64,000 nucleotides of DNA from Marinactinospora thermotolerans DSM 45154 (GTDB lineage: Bacteria > Actinomycetota > Actinomycetes > Streptosporangiales > Streptosporangiaceae). The position numbers were made by a program, and so were the translations under genes. The stretch lies in the NCBI RefSeq assembly GCF_900167435.1, contig NZ_FUWS01000001.1, positions 125,295-189,294 of the forward strand. The letters are read 5' to 3'. This document shows positions 8,314 through 17,248 of the stretch, piece by piece; position 1 is the stretch's first letter, and every line of letters starts with the position of its first letter. Under the pieces are notes generated by a model. The model was given only the letters and a program-made list of their open reading frames with translations. It had not been told where the DNA came from and did no database searches.

Positions 8314-8667
8314 TCAGCCCCGCCGGTCCCCCTTGGGACGTGCCGGCTGCGCGGGCACGCCGTGCGGCGGCGCGGCCGCCGGTGGACGGTCACTCGCCTC
8401 GCCGACGGCCGAACCCCCACTGGGCGCGGGCGGGGCCTCGGGCAGGTTCTGCTGGTCCCCCTGTGATGGAACGGCCCCCTCCTCCAGGGAGGACAGGCGC
8501 TGCCTGAGCATCTCCAGCACCGGGGTGCGCGCGCCATGCGCCTCCTCGTAGGCGATGAGGTCGCGCATCTGCTCCTGGGTCAGCGAGCGGACGCGGTGCT
8601 GCAACGTGCCGAGCGGCAGGTGCTCGTAGTCCGGGATCACCAGGTCGGTCCTGTTCACCTCGGCCAT
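8314..8667 (-). CDS. Small conserved actinobacterial protein (DUF8129-like)
   Basis: 117 residues. The first half contains VIPDYEHLPLGTLQHRVRSL and a helix MRDLIAYEEAHGARTPVLEM followed by LRQRLSSLEEGA. I know this pattern from a short actinobacterial domain, I believe DUF8129, of unknown function. The second half is Pro/Gly/Ala-rich and probably disordered. ATG 8667 follows AAGGAG. It is divergent from the hemerythrin gene (187-base gap), which hints at shared stress control, but no operator is obvious. Confidence 0.6.
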   Translation of the reverse strand: MAEVNRTDLVIPDYEHLPLGTLQHRVRSLTQEQMRDLIAYEEAHGARTPVLEMLRQRLSSLEEGAVPSQGDQQNLPEAPPAPSGGSAVGEASDRPPAAAPPHGVPAQPARPKGDRRG

Positions 8668-8853
8668 CGGATCTCTCCTTCCTCGTCGTCCCACGGTCGT
8701 CTCGGCGCTGGTCCGGGCGCCTACCCGGCGCTGCGGGGCAGCAAACCGGAGCGGCCGCGGACCAGGTTGCCGCGACACCGGTCGTTGTCTTGCGCCCGGA
8801 TCGGGCAGGGGAGGGGTGACAACGGACGGACACGAGAACGTGGAGGAGAACCG

Positions 8854-9420
8854 ATGACCACCGCACAGAGCGAACACGACCTGGTGAGCGTGATCATCTC
8901 CGACCACCGCGAGGTGGAGCGGGTGTTCACCGAACTGGAGAGCGGGACGGGCTCGCCCGAGCACCGAAAGCGGCTGGTGGAGCACGTCATCACCGAGCTG
9001 GTGCGGCACTCCGTGGCCGAGGAGCAGTACATGTACCCCGCGGCGCGCAAGGCGCTGCCCGACGGGGACGAGATCGCCGATCACGAACTCCAGGAGCACG
9101 CCGAGGCCGAACGGGTGATGAAGGAGCTGGACGGGCTGGCCCCCGGTGACGCCCGCTTCGACGAGCTGCTGGGCGAGCTGATGGCCGACATCCGGCACCA
9201 CATCGCCGACGAGGAGAGGGACCTGCTGCCGCGGTTGCAGAGCGCCTGCTCCGCCGAGGAGCTGCGCGACCTCGGCGAGAAGGTGCTGCGAGCCAAGGAG
9301 AGCGCGCCCACCCGGCCACACCCCTCGGCCCCCGACCAGCCCCCGGCGAACCGGATCCTCGATCCGGGCGCGGGCATGATCGACCGACTGCGCGACAAGC
9401 TGACCGGCCGGGCGCACTGA
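8854..9420 (+). CDS. Hemerythrin HHE domain protein
   Basis: 188-residue protein with a hemerythrin-like four-helix domain in residues 8-150. The likely di-iron ligands are in ISDHREVERVF, ELVRHSVAEEQYMYP, DHELQEHAEAERV and IRHHIADEERDLLP. Such proteins bind O2 or NO or handle iron and oxidative stress in the cytosol. The C-terminal 35 residues are Pro-rich with a short basic helix, MIDRLRDKLTGRAH. ATG 8854 follows GGAGGA at a good distance. A hairpin follows the stop. Confidence 0.85.
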   Translation: MTTAQSEHDLVSVIISDHREVERVFTELESGTGSPEHRKRLVEHVITELVRHSVAEEQYMYPAARKALPDGDEIADHELQEHAEAERVMKELDGLAPGDARFDELLGELMADIRHHIADEERDLLPRLQSACSAEELRDLGEKVLRAKESAPTRPHPSAPDQPPANRILDPGAGMIDRLRDKLTGRAH

Positions 9421-9427
9421 TCCGCGT

Positions 9428-9456
9428 CACCGCGCCCCTCCCCACGGGGCGCGGTG
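9428..9456 (+). terminator. Hairpin after the hemerythrin gene
   Basis: Perfect 11-bp stem CACCGCGCCCC (9428-9438) with GGGGCGCGGTG (9446-9456), loop of 7, seven bases after the stop. Confidence 0.6.
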
Positions 9457-9819
9457 CGCGATGGCGCTCGACCGGGAAGGGGCCGTGGGGGGCGGGGTGG
9501 CCCGCGGCCGGCGATCGCCCCGGTCGCCGCGGCGAGTCGTAAGAACGGGCAACGAGGGATGCCGCCCGCTCGGCCCCGTTCTGACGGCATCGTCGGCTAC
9601 GGGGCCGCGCCCGGGCGGAGGGCGCGTGGGCGGGGCGCCCGACCTGCCGATGACGGGAAGAGCGCCATCCGGCCCAGAAGGTCACGGACACGTGCCCCGT
9701 CTCGGCGGCCGCCCCGCACGTCGTCTACCGGAAGGGCACCCCGGCGCGGCGGCGCAGGTCCCCGGCCGCACCAGCCACCGGCCCCGCTAATGAGCGCTTC
9801 GTCCGCTTCGACGGTCGAA
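9457..9819. other. Intergenic, possibly decayed upstream part of the IS30 element
   Basis: About 360 bases with no recognisable gene. It lies directly before the IS30 transposase remnant, so it may hold its lost N-terminal half, but I found no readable transposase segment here. Confidence 0.3.
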
Positions 9820-10308
9820 CCGGCTTCGTGGCCACGGGCGGCAGCGGTGCCGGCCACTGGGAGGGCGACCTGATCGCGGGCACCGGCTCCCGCCCGGCCA
9901 TCGGCCCCTGGCCGAGCGCGCCGCCGGTACGTGATACCGGTCCACCTTCCGGTCACAGCGCCGCGGCCGTGCGCGATGCCCTGGTGGACACCGCGAAGAC
10001 GCTGCCGACCCGACTGAAGCGCTCGCCGCCCTGGGATCAGGACCCGGAGATGGCCGCCCACACGGCGTTCACCCTGGCCAGCGCCATCCCGGTGTTCTTC
10101 CGCGATCCGGCGGGCCCCTGGCAGCGCGGCTCGAACGAGAACACGAACGGGTTGCTGCGCCGGTCCTTCCTCAAGGGCACCGACCTGTCGGTGCACTCAC
10201 GCGAGAACCTGGAGACCGTAGCCGCCGAACCCAACTCACGGCCACGCGAGGCGCTCGGCCGGGAAACCTCGGCCGAGCGCCTCGCCAAGCTCCTGGACAC
10301 ACAGCAAC
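9820..10308 (+). pseudogene. IS30 family transposase remnant
   Basis: The C-terminal catalytic half of an IS30 transposase can still be read: GHWEGDLIAG, then HSAAAVRDALVDTAKTLPTR, WDQDPEMAAHTAFTLA, FFRDPAGPWQRGSNENTNGL and TDLSVHSRENLETVAAE, ending RLAKLL. Between AIGPW and HSAAAV the family sequence continues in another frame (TACGTGATACCGGTCCACCT encodes YVIPVHL), so there are at least two frameshifts. The N-terminal helix-turn-helix half is missing. The frame stays open into the downstream kinase gene, which could mislead an automatic annotation into a 510-residue fusion. Confidence 0.8.
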
Positions 10309-10508
10309 CGGCAGCGGTGTTGCAACGCCCCCGGAATTCGCCCACCACCGGGCCGTCCGCGTTGTTCGACGGAACCGGCCGAGCAGCCGGAGCGGCGGGC
10401 CCCCGGTTCGGCCACGCCACCGCGGCCTGCGCCGACGGCTTGGTACGGTGCGTGGAGCGCGCCGCCCGGGGAGCCACGGCGGTGCCCGAGTGGAGGGGCC
10501 GGCCGACG

Positions 10509-11360
10509 ATGCAGGCGTCAGAGGTTTCGCGTGCGGTGGCCGCGGCCATGTCGATCGCCTCGTCACTCGGCCTGGCGGTCGACGACGCGATCGTCCTTCA
10601 TGACTCGAACAGGCTCACCCTGCGTCTGCTGCCCTGTGACGTCCTGGCCCGGGTGGCGCTCGTAGCTCATCAGGTCGCGCGGTTCGAAGTCGAGCTCGCC
10701 CAGCGGCTCGCCGAGTCCGGGTGCCCCGTGGCCGCTCTGGATCCCCGAGTGGAGCCACGGGTCTACGAGCGCGCCGGCTTCGTGGTCACGTTGTGGGTCT
10801 ACTACCCGCCCGTACCGTCCCAAGGGGTCTCACCAGCCGACTACGCCGACGCGTTGGAGCGGCTGCACGCCGGCATGCGCGAGCTCGATGTCCCGACGCC
10901 GCGGTTCACGGACCGGGTCGAGCAGGCCCAACGGCTCGTGGCGGACCACGAGCGCACTCCGGCGCTCTCCGAGCCGGACCGGGAGCTGCTCGGCGGCACG
11001 TTGGAAAGCCTGAAACGGGCGATCGGCGAGCGCGGCGGCGCCGAGCAGCCGCTGCACGGCGAACCGCACCCGGGTAACGTGCTCACCACGGGGAACGGGC
11101 TGCTGTTCATAGACCTTGAGACGTGTTGCCGTGGCCCCGTCGAATTCGACCTCGCCCACGCGCCCGAAGAAGTCGGCCGGCGCTATCCGGGTGTCGACCA
11201 CGACCTGCTGCGCGCCTGCCGGATCCTCGTGCCGGCGATGATCACGACGTGGCGCTGGGACCGAGACGACCGGCTCCCGGACGGGCGCCGGCCGAGGACG
11301 GAGTGGCTCGGCCGGATCCGGGCAGCGCTCGGCCCCAACAGCCTGGACCTCCACGGCTGA
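10509..11360 (+). CDS. Aminoglycoside phosphotransferase (APH) family kinase
   Basis: 283-residue kinase-like protein of the APH/choline-kinase fold. The catalytic loop PLHGEPHPGNVL (near residue 183) has the family's H-G-D/E-x4-N form, and the metal-binding FIDLETCCRGPVEFDLAHAP (near 201) follows. The N-terminal lobe is less conserved. ATG 10509 was chosen because GGAGGGG lies about 8 bases before it; the open frame continues upstream only through the IS30 remnant. A phosphotransferase of unknown small-molecule substrate is the safest call. Antibiotic resistance is possible but not shown. Confidence 0.75.
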   Translation: MQASEVSRAVAAAMSIASSLGLAVDDAIVLHDSNRLTLRLLPCDVLARVALVAHQVARFEVELAQRLAESGCPVAALDPRVEPRVYERAGFVVTLWVYYPPVPSQGVSPADYADALERLHAGMRELDVPTPRFTDRVEQAQRLVADHERTPALSEPDRELLGGTLESLKRAIGERGGAEQPLHGEPHPGNVLTTGNGLLFIDLETCCRGPVEFDLAHAPEEVGRRYPGVDHDLLRACRILVPAMITTWRWDRDDRLPDGRRPRTEWLGRIRAALGPNSLDLHG

Positions 11361-11744
11361 CCGCAGGCTTCGGGGGTTGTGGCCGGTCGGTCGTCGCTGC
11401 CGGGTCCCACCGTGCTCCTCGCCCTGGCCGGCCGGGCGGGACCGGTCGCGTCTGTCGGCGGCTCGGCCCCAGGTCCGGTCTCCGCCGAGGCAGGGGCGTC
11501 GCCGCCGGTCGCGGCCGCGGCTGACATCCGTGCCGCGCCGAACGGGTTCGCTCCCCGCGCGGCGCGCCCAGCGAACACCCGCGGGGTGATACCAGGGCCC
11601 GGGGCGGGTACTCGACGACGGCGAGGGCGGGCGCCCGCGGCGGATCGTCCGCGGCGGGCGCCGAGCGCCCAGAGGGACGCCGCCCCCGCGCGGCGCGCCC
11701 GTGGCGAAGACCGTCGAGATGACGTCCGGTCGTCCGACGTGACC
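11361..11744. other. Intergenic gap between convergent genes
   Basis: About 385 bases between the converging kinase and MFS genes. No supported coding frame or family remnant was seen; translations are low-complexity Ala/Arg/Pro. Confidence 0.4.
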
Positions 11745-13067
11745 CTAGTGCGCGGGGCCGCCCGTCCGCACGTCGCGCGGCGCCGTCCCGGCCGAACCCC
11801 CCTCCGGAACGCCACCGCCACCGCGGGTCCGCCGCTCCAGCAGCCCTGAGGCCAACGCCAGCACCAGGCCGATCATCGCCAGTCCGGCGCCGAGCAGGTT
11901 GGGGGCGGTATAGCCGTAGCCCGCGGCGATGACCAGGCCACCCAGCCAGGCCCCCATGGCGTTGGCGAAGTTGAGGGCGGAGTGGTTGAGGGCCGCGGCC
12001 AGCGAGGGTGCGTCGGCGGCCGCGTCCATCAGCCGCATCTGTAGGGACGGCACCAGCACGCTGCCGGCGAAGCCGAGCAGGAACACCATCACCACGGCGA
12101 TGGCCCCGTAAGGGGCGAGCAGGTGGAGCAGGACCAGCACCACCGCGATCCCCGCCAGCCCCGCGTACATGGTGGGCATCAGCGCGCGGTCGGCGGCCCA
12201 CCCGCCGACGAGGTTGCCCACGGTCATGCCGACGCCGTAGACGGCGAGGACGAGCGTGACCGCGGTCGGGGCGAACCCGGCGATCTCGGTCATCATCGGC
12301 GAGATGTAGCTGTAGGAGGCGAACATGCCACCGAAACCGACGGCGCCCACCAGGAGGGCCAGCCAGACCTGGCCCCGCCCCAGCGCCGCGAGCTCCGAGC
12401 GCACCGAGGCGTCGGCCGACGGCCGCTGCCGGGGGACGAGCCCGGCCAGGGCGACGAGGGTGATCACGCCGATGACGGTGACGATCCAGTAGGTACTGCG
12501 CCAGCCGAGGTGCTGGGCGGCCAGTGTCGCCAGGGGAACGCCGACGATGTTGGCGACGGTCAGCCCGGCGATCATCAGCGAGACCGCCTGGGCCCGCCTC
12601 GTCGCCGGGACCAGGGAGGCGGCGACGACCGCGCCGACCCCGAAGAAGGTGCCGTGGGGCAGCGCGGACAGGAAGCGCGAGACGAGCAGGAAGCCGAACC
12701 CCGGGGCGAGCGCCGAGGCGAGGTTGCCCAGGGTGAACAGCCCCATCAGCGCGATGAGCAGGTGCTTGCGGTCGACGCGGGCGCCGACCGCGGCCAGGAG
12801 CGGGGCGCCCAGCACCACTCCGAGCGCGTAGCCGGAGATGATGTAGCCGGCGGTGGGGATCGACACGCCGTAGTAGGCGGCGACATCGGGCAGGATGCCC
12901 ATGGCGACGAACTCCGTCGTCCCGATCCCGAAGGCTCCGACGGCCAGGGCGAGCAGGGCTATGGGCACGAGGACTCCCGAAGGGTCGGCGGGGGGGGAGC
13001 CGCGCCCCGCCTCCGGGGCCTGCCGGTCCGCCGGGCCCGGGCCGCGCTCCGGGACATCCGACGCCAA
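11745..13067 (-). CDS. DHA1-type MFS exporter (AraJ/Cmx-like)
   Basis: 440-residue, 12-helix major facilitator. The signatures ALAVGAFGIGTTEFVAMGIL and PDVAAYYGVSIPTAGYIISG at the start, then LSALPHGTFFGVGAVVAASL, are those of the AraJ/chloramphenicol-efflux group of DHA1 exporters. The whole open frame begins with TTG at 13067, giving an odd Pro/Gly-rich 33-residue lead. GTG 12968 (V34), preceded by GGGAG at 5 bases, gives a start typical of the family and may be the real one. It lies 139 bases downstream of acs on the same strand but after a strong hairpin, so it is probably separate. The substrate is unknown. Confidence 0.8.
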   Translation of the reverse strand: MASDVPERGPGPADRQAPEAGRGSPPADPSGVLVPIALLALAVGAFGIGTTEFVAMGILPDVAAYYGVSIPTAGYIISGYALGVVLGAPLLAAVGARVDRKHLLIALMGLFTLGNLASALAPGFGFLLVSRFLSALPHGTFFGVGAVVAASLVPATRRAQAVSLMIAGLTVANIVGVPLATLAAQHLGWRSTYWIVTVIGVITLVALAGLVPRQRPSADASVRSELAALGRGQVWLALLVGAVGFGGMFASYSYISPMMTEIAGFAPTAVTLVLAVYGVGMTVGNLVGGWAADRALMPTMYAGLAGIAVVLVLLHLLAPYGAIAVVMVFLLGFAGSVLVPSLQMRLMDAAADAPSLAAALNHSALNFANAMGAWLGGLVIAAGYGYTAPNLLGAGLAMIGLVLALASGLLERRTRGGGGVPEGGSAGTAPRDVRTGGPAH

Positions 13068-13155
13068 CGCTGGAGCCCCGGGGTTTTCATTCCCTTTCCG
13101 GCGATTCGGTGCTGTGAGACGCCTCTCGCTCGATCGGTTCCCTCGCGTGAGGACG

Positions 13156-13198
13156 ACGGGTGCCGCGCCGGGAGCCTCGGCCCCGGCACGGCACCCGT
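13156..13198 (-). terminator. Terminator hairpin of acs
   Basis: Long stem: ACGGGTGCCG (13156-13165) plus GCCGGG (13167-13172) pair with CCCGGC (13182-13187) plus CGGCACCCGT (13189-13198), with one internal mismatch. It begins 9 bases past the acs stop. Confidence 0.65.
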
Positions 13199-13206
13199 GT
13201 GTCGCG

Positions 13207-15180
13207 TTACTCGGAGTCGCCCTCCGGCTTGCGCAGCCCCGAGGAGATCAGGTCCATCACCGAGGAGTCCGCCAGCGTGGTGACGTCGCCGACCTCGCGG
13301 TTCTCCGCGACGTCGCGCAGCAGGCGGCGCATGATCTTGCCCGACCGGGTCTTGGGCAGCTCGGGCACGATCATGATCTGGCGCGGCTTGGCGATCGGGC
13401 CGATCTCCTTGGCCACGTGGTTGCGCAGCTCGGCGATCGCCTCCTCGCCGGACGCCTCGTCGGTGGCGCTGCCGCGCAGGATCACGAACGCCACGATGCC
13501 CTGGCCGGTCGTGGGGTCGGAGGCGCCCACGACCGCGGCCTCGGCCACCGTCGGGTGCGACACCAGCGCCGACTCCACCTCGGTGGTGGAGATGCGGTGG
13601 CCGGAGACGTTCATGACGTCGTCCACCCGGCCCAGCAGCCAGATGTCGCCGTCGTCGTCGTACTTGGCGCCGTCACCGGCGAAGTAGAAGCCCTGGTCGG
13701 CAAAGCGCGACCAGTAGGTGTCGCGGAAGCGGTCGTCGTCGCCCCACACGCCGCGCAGCATCGACGGCCACGGCTTGTCCAACACCAGGTAGCCGCCCGA
13801 ACCGTGGGGGACCTCGGCACCGGAGTCGTTGACGACCTTGGCGCTGATGCCGGGCAGGGCCCGCTGCGCCGAGCCCGGCTTGGCCGCGGTGACGCCGGGC
13901 AGCGGCGAGATCATGATCGCGCCGGTCTCGGTCTGCCACCAGGTGTCCACGATCGGCGTGGAGCCCGCGCCGATGTTCTCGCGGTACCACAGCCACGCCT
14001 CGGGGTTGATCGGCTCGCCCACGCTGCCCAGCACGCGCAGCGAGGACAGGTCGTAGCGCGCCGGGATGTCGGCGCCCCACTTCATGAAGGTGCGGATGAG
14101 GGTGGGCGCGGTGTAGTAGATCGAGACCTTGTACTTCTGGATGATCTCCCAGTGCCGGCCCTCGTGCGGGGTGTTGGGCGTGCCCTCGTAGACGACCTGG
14201 GTGACGCGGTTGGCCAGCGGGCCGTAGACGATGTAGCTGTGCCCGGTGACCCAGCCGATGTCGGCGGTGCACCAGTAGACGTCCTCGCCGGGCCGGTGGT
14301 CGAAGACCACGCGGTGGGTGTAGGCGGCCTGGGTGAGGTAGCCGCCCGAGGTGTGCAGGATGCCCTTGGGCCGGCCGGTGGTGCCGGAGGTGTAGAGGAT
14401 GTAGAGCGGGTGCTCGGAGTCGAAGGCCTCGGGCTCGTGCTCGTCGGACTGGGAGTCGACCAGCTCGTGCCACCACAGGTCGCGTCCCTCGGTCCAGTCG
14501 ACCTCGGCACCGGTGCGGCGCACCACGACGACCTTCTCGACGCTGGCCGCGTCCTTCAGGGCCTCGTCGACGTTGGCCTTCATCGGCGCGGCCTTACCGC
14601 GGCGGTACTGGCCGTCGGAGGTGATGACGACCTTGGCCTGGGCGTCGTCGACCCGGGAGCGCAGCGCGGCGGGTGAGAAGCCGCCGAACACGACGCTGTG
14701 GGTCAGGCCCAGCCGCGCGCAGGCGAGCATGGCCACGATCGCCTCGGGGATCATGGGGAGCTGGATGGCCACCCGGTCGCCGGCCACCAGGCCGAGGGAG
14801 GACAGCGCGTTGGCGGCCTTGCTGACCTCGGCCTTCAACTCGGCGTAGGTGATGTCGCGGCTGTCGCCCGGCTCGCCGACCCAGTGGATGGCGACCTGGT
14901 CGCCGTGGCCGTCGTCGACGTGGCGGTCGACGCAGTTGTAGGCGACGTTGAGCCGGCCTCCCACGAACCACTTGGCGAACGGCGCGTTCGACCAGTCGAG
15001 GACCTGGCTCCACTTGGTCTCCCAGTGCAGCCGCTCGGCCTGTTCGGCCCAGAACGCCTCGCGGTCGGCGTCGGCCTGGTCGTACAGGTCCGCGCCGGCC
15101 ACCGCACGCGCCGCGAACTCCTTGTCCGGCGGAAAGACCTCGCCCCCGCCCATCAGGTTCGACAGCACCTCGTTGCCCAT
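13207..15180 (-). CDS. acs: Acetyl-CoA synthetase
   Basis: 657 residues, full length for AMP-forming acetate-CoA ligase, which makes acetyl-CoA from acetate, ATP and CoA. The adenylation P-loop YILYTSGTTGRPKGILHTSG is near residue 260. Acetate-pocket and family signatures are VYWCTADIGWVTGHSYIVYG, WWQTETGAIMISPLPG and LLGRVDDVMNVSGHRISTTE. The C-terminal PKTRSGKIMRRLLR (near 610-623) carries the catalytic lysine that is acetylated in regulated Acs enzymes. ATG 15180 has GGGAG upstream; the open frame to 15345 is not needed. It is divergent from a LytS/LytTR system with two acetate-type carriers, so the region is probably an acetate uptake and activation module. Confidence 0.95.
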   Translation of the reverse strand: MGNEVLSNLMGGGEVFPPDKEFAARAVAGADLYDQADADREAFWAEQAERLHWETKWSQVLDWSNAPFAKWFVGGRLNVAYNCVDRHVDDGHGDQVAIHWVGEPGDSRDITYAELKAEVSKAANALSSLGLVAGDRVAIQLPMIPEAIVAMLACARLGLTHSVVFGGFSPAALRSRVDDAQAKVVITSDGQYRRGKAAPMKANVDEALKDAASVEKVVVVRRTGAEVDWTEGRDLWWHELVDSQSDEHEPEAFDSEHPLYILYTSGTTGRPKGILHTSGGYLTQAAYTHRVVFDHRPGEDVYWCTADIGWVTGHSYIVYGPLANRVTQVVYEGTPNTPHEGRHWEIIQKYKVSIYYTAPTLIRTFMKWGADIPARYDLSSLRVLGSVGEPINPEAWLWYRENIGAGSTPIVDTWWQTETGAIMISPLPGVTAAKPGSAQRALPGISAKVVNDSGAEVPHGSGGYLVLDKPWPSMLRGVWGDDDRFRDTYWSRFADQGFYFAGDGAKYDDDGDIWLLGRVDDVMNVSGHRISTTEVESALVSHPTVAEAAVVGASDPTTGQGIVAFVILRGSATDEASGEEAIAELRNHVAKEIGPIAKPRQIMIVPELPKTRSGKIMRRLLRDVAENREVGDVTTLADSSVMDLISSGLRKPEGDSE

Positions 15181-15238
15181 GTCAACTCCCTGCCTGTGTG
15201 ACGCGCGATACCTTGGCTGCCCACCGTAGGCCCAAACA

Positions 15239-15255
15239 GACGTGTCGGGCACGTC
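15239..15255. promoter_or_regulatory. Inverted repeat in the acs/lytS intergenic region
   Basis: Perfect 6-bp inverted repeat GACGTG-TCGGG-CACGTC, 59 bases upstream of acs and 206 bases upstream of the kinase gene. Its position in the divergent promoter region suggests an operator, perhaps for the LytTR regulator or a global carbon regulator. The sequence is seen; its role is a guess. Confidence 0.35.
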
Positions 15256-15461
15256 CGCATCGCCCACCGGCACCTTCGAAGCGCCGGAAGGCAGGACAAA
15301 CGGGATGAACGGCCAATGAGCGTCTCCCCGAACGGTCTCCGGCACTCTAGTATTTACCTCCGCCCCTCATCCACGTTGGACCGCCCATGCAGTCGCCCGC
15401 CGGCCGTCTCTTCCGCCGGTCTCCCGATCGGGACCGCCGACACGGTTCGGGCGGGGATCCG

Positions 15462-16466
15462 ATGGACACGCTCGGTGACGCCCGCGCCATCGTGCGCGAC
15501 CTCAAGGAGGGGATCTCCGGTCCGGGAGCCCGCTCGGCGGCGCGCCGGCTGCGCCGGTTGCTCGGCGCGTCCGGCCTGGGGCTGGCCGACCTGACCGGAG
15601 CGTTGCTGTGGTCGGGCCGCTCACGGCCGGAGGGCGTCGGGGAGCTGGTGGAGCGCGTTCTACAGACCGAGGCCCCCGCGCAGGCGTCGGCGTCCAGCGC
15701 CGTTCCCCTGCACGCCGGCGACGAACTGGCCGGTGTCCTGGTGGTCGTGGACGCCCCCGGCCGGGGCGCGCTGGACGAGGCGGCGGCCTGGGTCGCCGAC
15801 GCGCTGGAACGCGGACGTCTGGAGGCGTCGGCCGAGCGCGCCGCGCAGGCGGAGCTGCGCGCGTTACGGGCGGAGATCTCCCCGCACTTCGTCTACAACG
15901 CGCTGACCGTGATCGCGTCGCTGGTGCGCTCCGAGCCCGACCGGGCCCGCGAGCTGATGCTCGACTTCGCCGATTACACCCGTTACAGCCTGGCCCGGCG
16001 CGGCGACTACACGACCGTCTCCGACGAGTTCCACGCGATCGAGACCTACCTGGCCCTGCAACGCGCGGTGCTGGGCGAACGGCTGCGCGTGCAGGTGCGG
16101 GTCGCCCCCGAGGTGCTCGGCGTGGCAGTCCCCTACCTGGTCGTGCAGCCGCTGGTGGAGAACGCCATCCGGCACGGGATCGAGCCGCGTTCGGGCGCCG
16201 GACTGGTCCAGGTCTCCGGCGAGGCCCAGGGCAACGACTGCGTGATCACCGTCGAGGACGACGGGGTGGGGATGGATCCGGGACTGGCGCGCGACCTGTT
16301 GTCCGGCCGGGGCCGCACCGACAGCGTCGGCCTGTCCAACGTCGATCGCCGGCTACGCCACGTCTACGGCCCCTGGTACGGCCTGGTGGTGGAGACGGCC
16401 GTGAACGCCGGGACCCGGGTGGTCGTCCGGGTCCCCCTATTCCAGCCGGGAGTGATGCCGTCGTGA
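15462..16466 (+). CDS. LytS-type sensor histidine kinase (cytosolic)
   Basis: 334 residues with a His_kinase domain of the LytS/YehU type. The phosphoacceptor segment LRALRAEISPHFVYNALTVI has its His near residue 141. The N-box VQPLVENAIRHGIEPRS and the G-box VEDDGVGMDPG then GLSNVDRRLRHVYG bind ATP. Residues 1-130 contain no clear membrane helix, unlike most LytS proteins, and look like a small GAF-like sensor region (ASSAVPLHAGDELAGVLVVV). ATG 15462 follows GCGGGGA. Its stop overlaps the regulator start as GTGA, so the two form a pair. The downstream carriers suggest it senses acetate or a related acid. Confidence 0.85.
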   Translation: MDTLGDARAIVRDLKEGISGPGARSAARRLRRLLGASGLGLADLTGALLWSGRSRPEGVGELVERVLQTEAPAQASASSAVPLHAGDELAGVLVVVDAPGRGALDEAAAWVADALERGRLEASAERAAQAELRALRAEISPHFVYNALTVIASLVRSEPDRARELMLDFADYTRYSLARRGDYTTVSDEFHAIETYLALQRAVLGERLRVQVRVAPEVLGVAVPYLVVQPLVENAIRHGIEPRSGAGLVQVSGEAQGNDCVITVEDDGVGMDPGLARDLLSGRGRTDSVGLSNVDRRLRHVYGPWYGLVVETAVNAGTRVVVRVPLFQPGVMPS

Positions 16467-17248
16467 CCGCGATGCCCGCAGGACTGCGCGTCCTGGCCGT
16501 GGACGACGTACCGCTGGCCCTGGAGGAACTGTGCCGCCTGCTGGAGGAGGCGCCCGAGGTCGCTGAGGTCGTGGCGGCCGGGGATCCCATCTCCGCGTTG
16601 CGCTCCATCCAGGCCGACCGGTTCGACGCGGTCTTCCTCGACATCTCCATGCCCGGTCTCGACGGGATCGAGCTGGCCTCCCTGCTCGCCAAGCTGAGCG
16701 AGCCGCCGGTCATCGTGTTCGTGACCGCGCACGAGGGCCACGCGGTCACCGCCTACGGCATCGGCGCCATCGACTACCTGCTCAAACCGGTGCGCGCCGA
16801 CCGGCTGTCCACGGCGTTGGCGAAGGTGGTGCGCATGGCCGCGGCGGGCGGGCCGCCCACCGCCCCCTCCCCACTGCCCGACGCGCTGGCCGCGCTTCCG
16901 GTGGAGACCGCGGGGCGCACCCGCTACGTGCGCCGCGACGACGTCCAGTTCGTCGAGGCCAACGGCGACTACGTCCGACTGCACACCCCCGCCGGGACGC
17001 ACATGGTGCGCATGCCGATCTCCCGGCTGGAGGAGTACTGGGCCGGCCACGGATTCACCCGGGTCCACCGCGGCTACCTGGTGGCGCTGTCGGCCATCCG
17101 CGAACTGCGCAGCGACACGGTGGGCGGTCTGCTGGCCCACACCGACCTCGGTGACGTCCCGGTGAGCCGACGCCACTCTCGCGAGCTGCGCGAACGACTC
17201 CTCCAGGCGGCACGGCGCGGCGAGCTCGGCCCCACCGGGGCCGGCTGA
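16463..17248 (+). CDS. LytTR family response regulator
   Basis: 261 residues. The receiver domain (about 10-130) has acidic residues in LAVDDVPLALEE, the phosphoacceptor Asp in DAVFLDISMPGLDGIELA (near 59), and Thr and Lys in FVTAHEG and DYLLKPVRA. The C-terminal LytTR DNA-binding domain (about 150-250) shows RRDDVQFVEANGDYVRLHTP and FTRVHRGYLVALSAI. Such proteins bind pairs of short direct repeats. GTG 16463 overlaps the kinase stop; ATG 16472 is an in-frame alternative. It is partner of the upstream kinase and probably controls the carrier genes downstream and perhaps acs. Confidence 0.9.
   Translation: MTAMPAGLRVLAVDDVPLALEELCRLLEEAPEVAEVVAAGDPISALRSIQADRFDAVFLDISMPGLDGIELASLLAKLSEPPVIVFVTAHEGHAVTAYGIGAIDYLLKPVRADRLSTALAKVVRMAAAGGPPTAPSPLPDALAALPVETAGRTRYVRRDDVQFVEANGDYVRLHTPAGTHMVRMPISRLEEYWAGHGFTRVHRGYLVALSAIRELRSDTVGGLLAHTDLGDVPVSRRHSRELRERLLQAARRGELGPTGAG

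Noticed and set aside
10509-11360. Calling the APH-family gene an aminoglycoside resistance gene
   Set aside because: The fold covers many kinases; only the catalytic loops are recognised, and no resistance subfamily signature was seen.
13207-15345. Longer acetyl-CoA synthetase start at 15345
   Set aside because: The extra 55 residues match nothing in the family; ATG 15180 has a ribosome site and the normal length.
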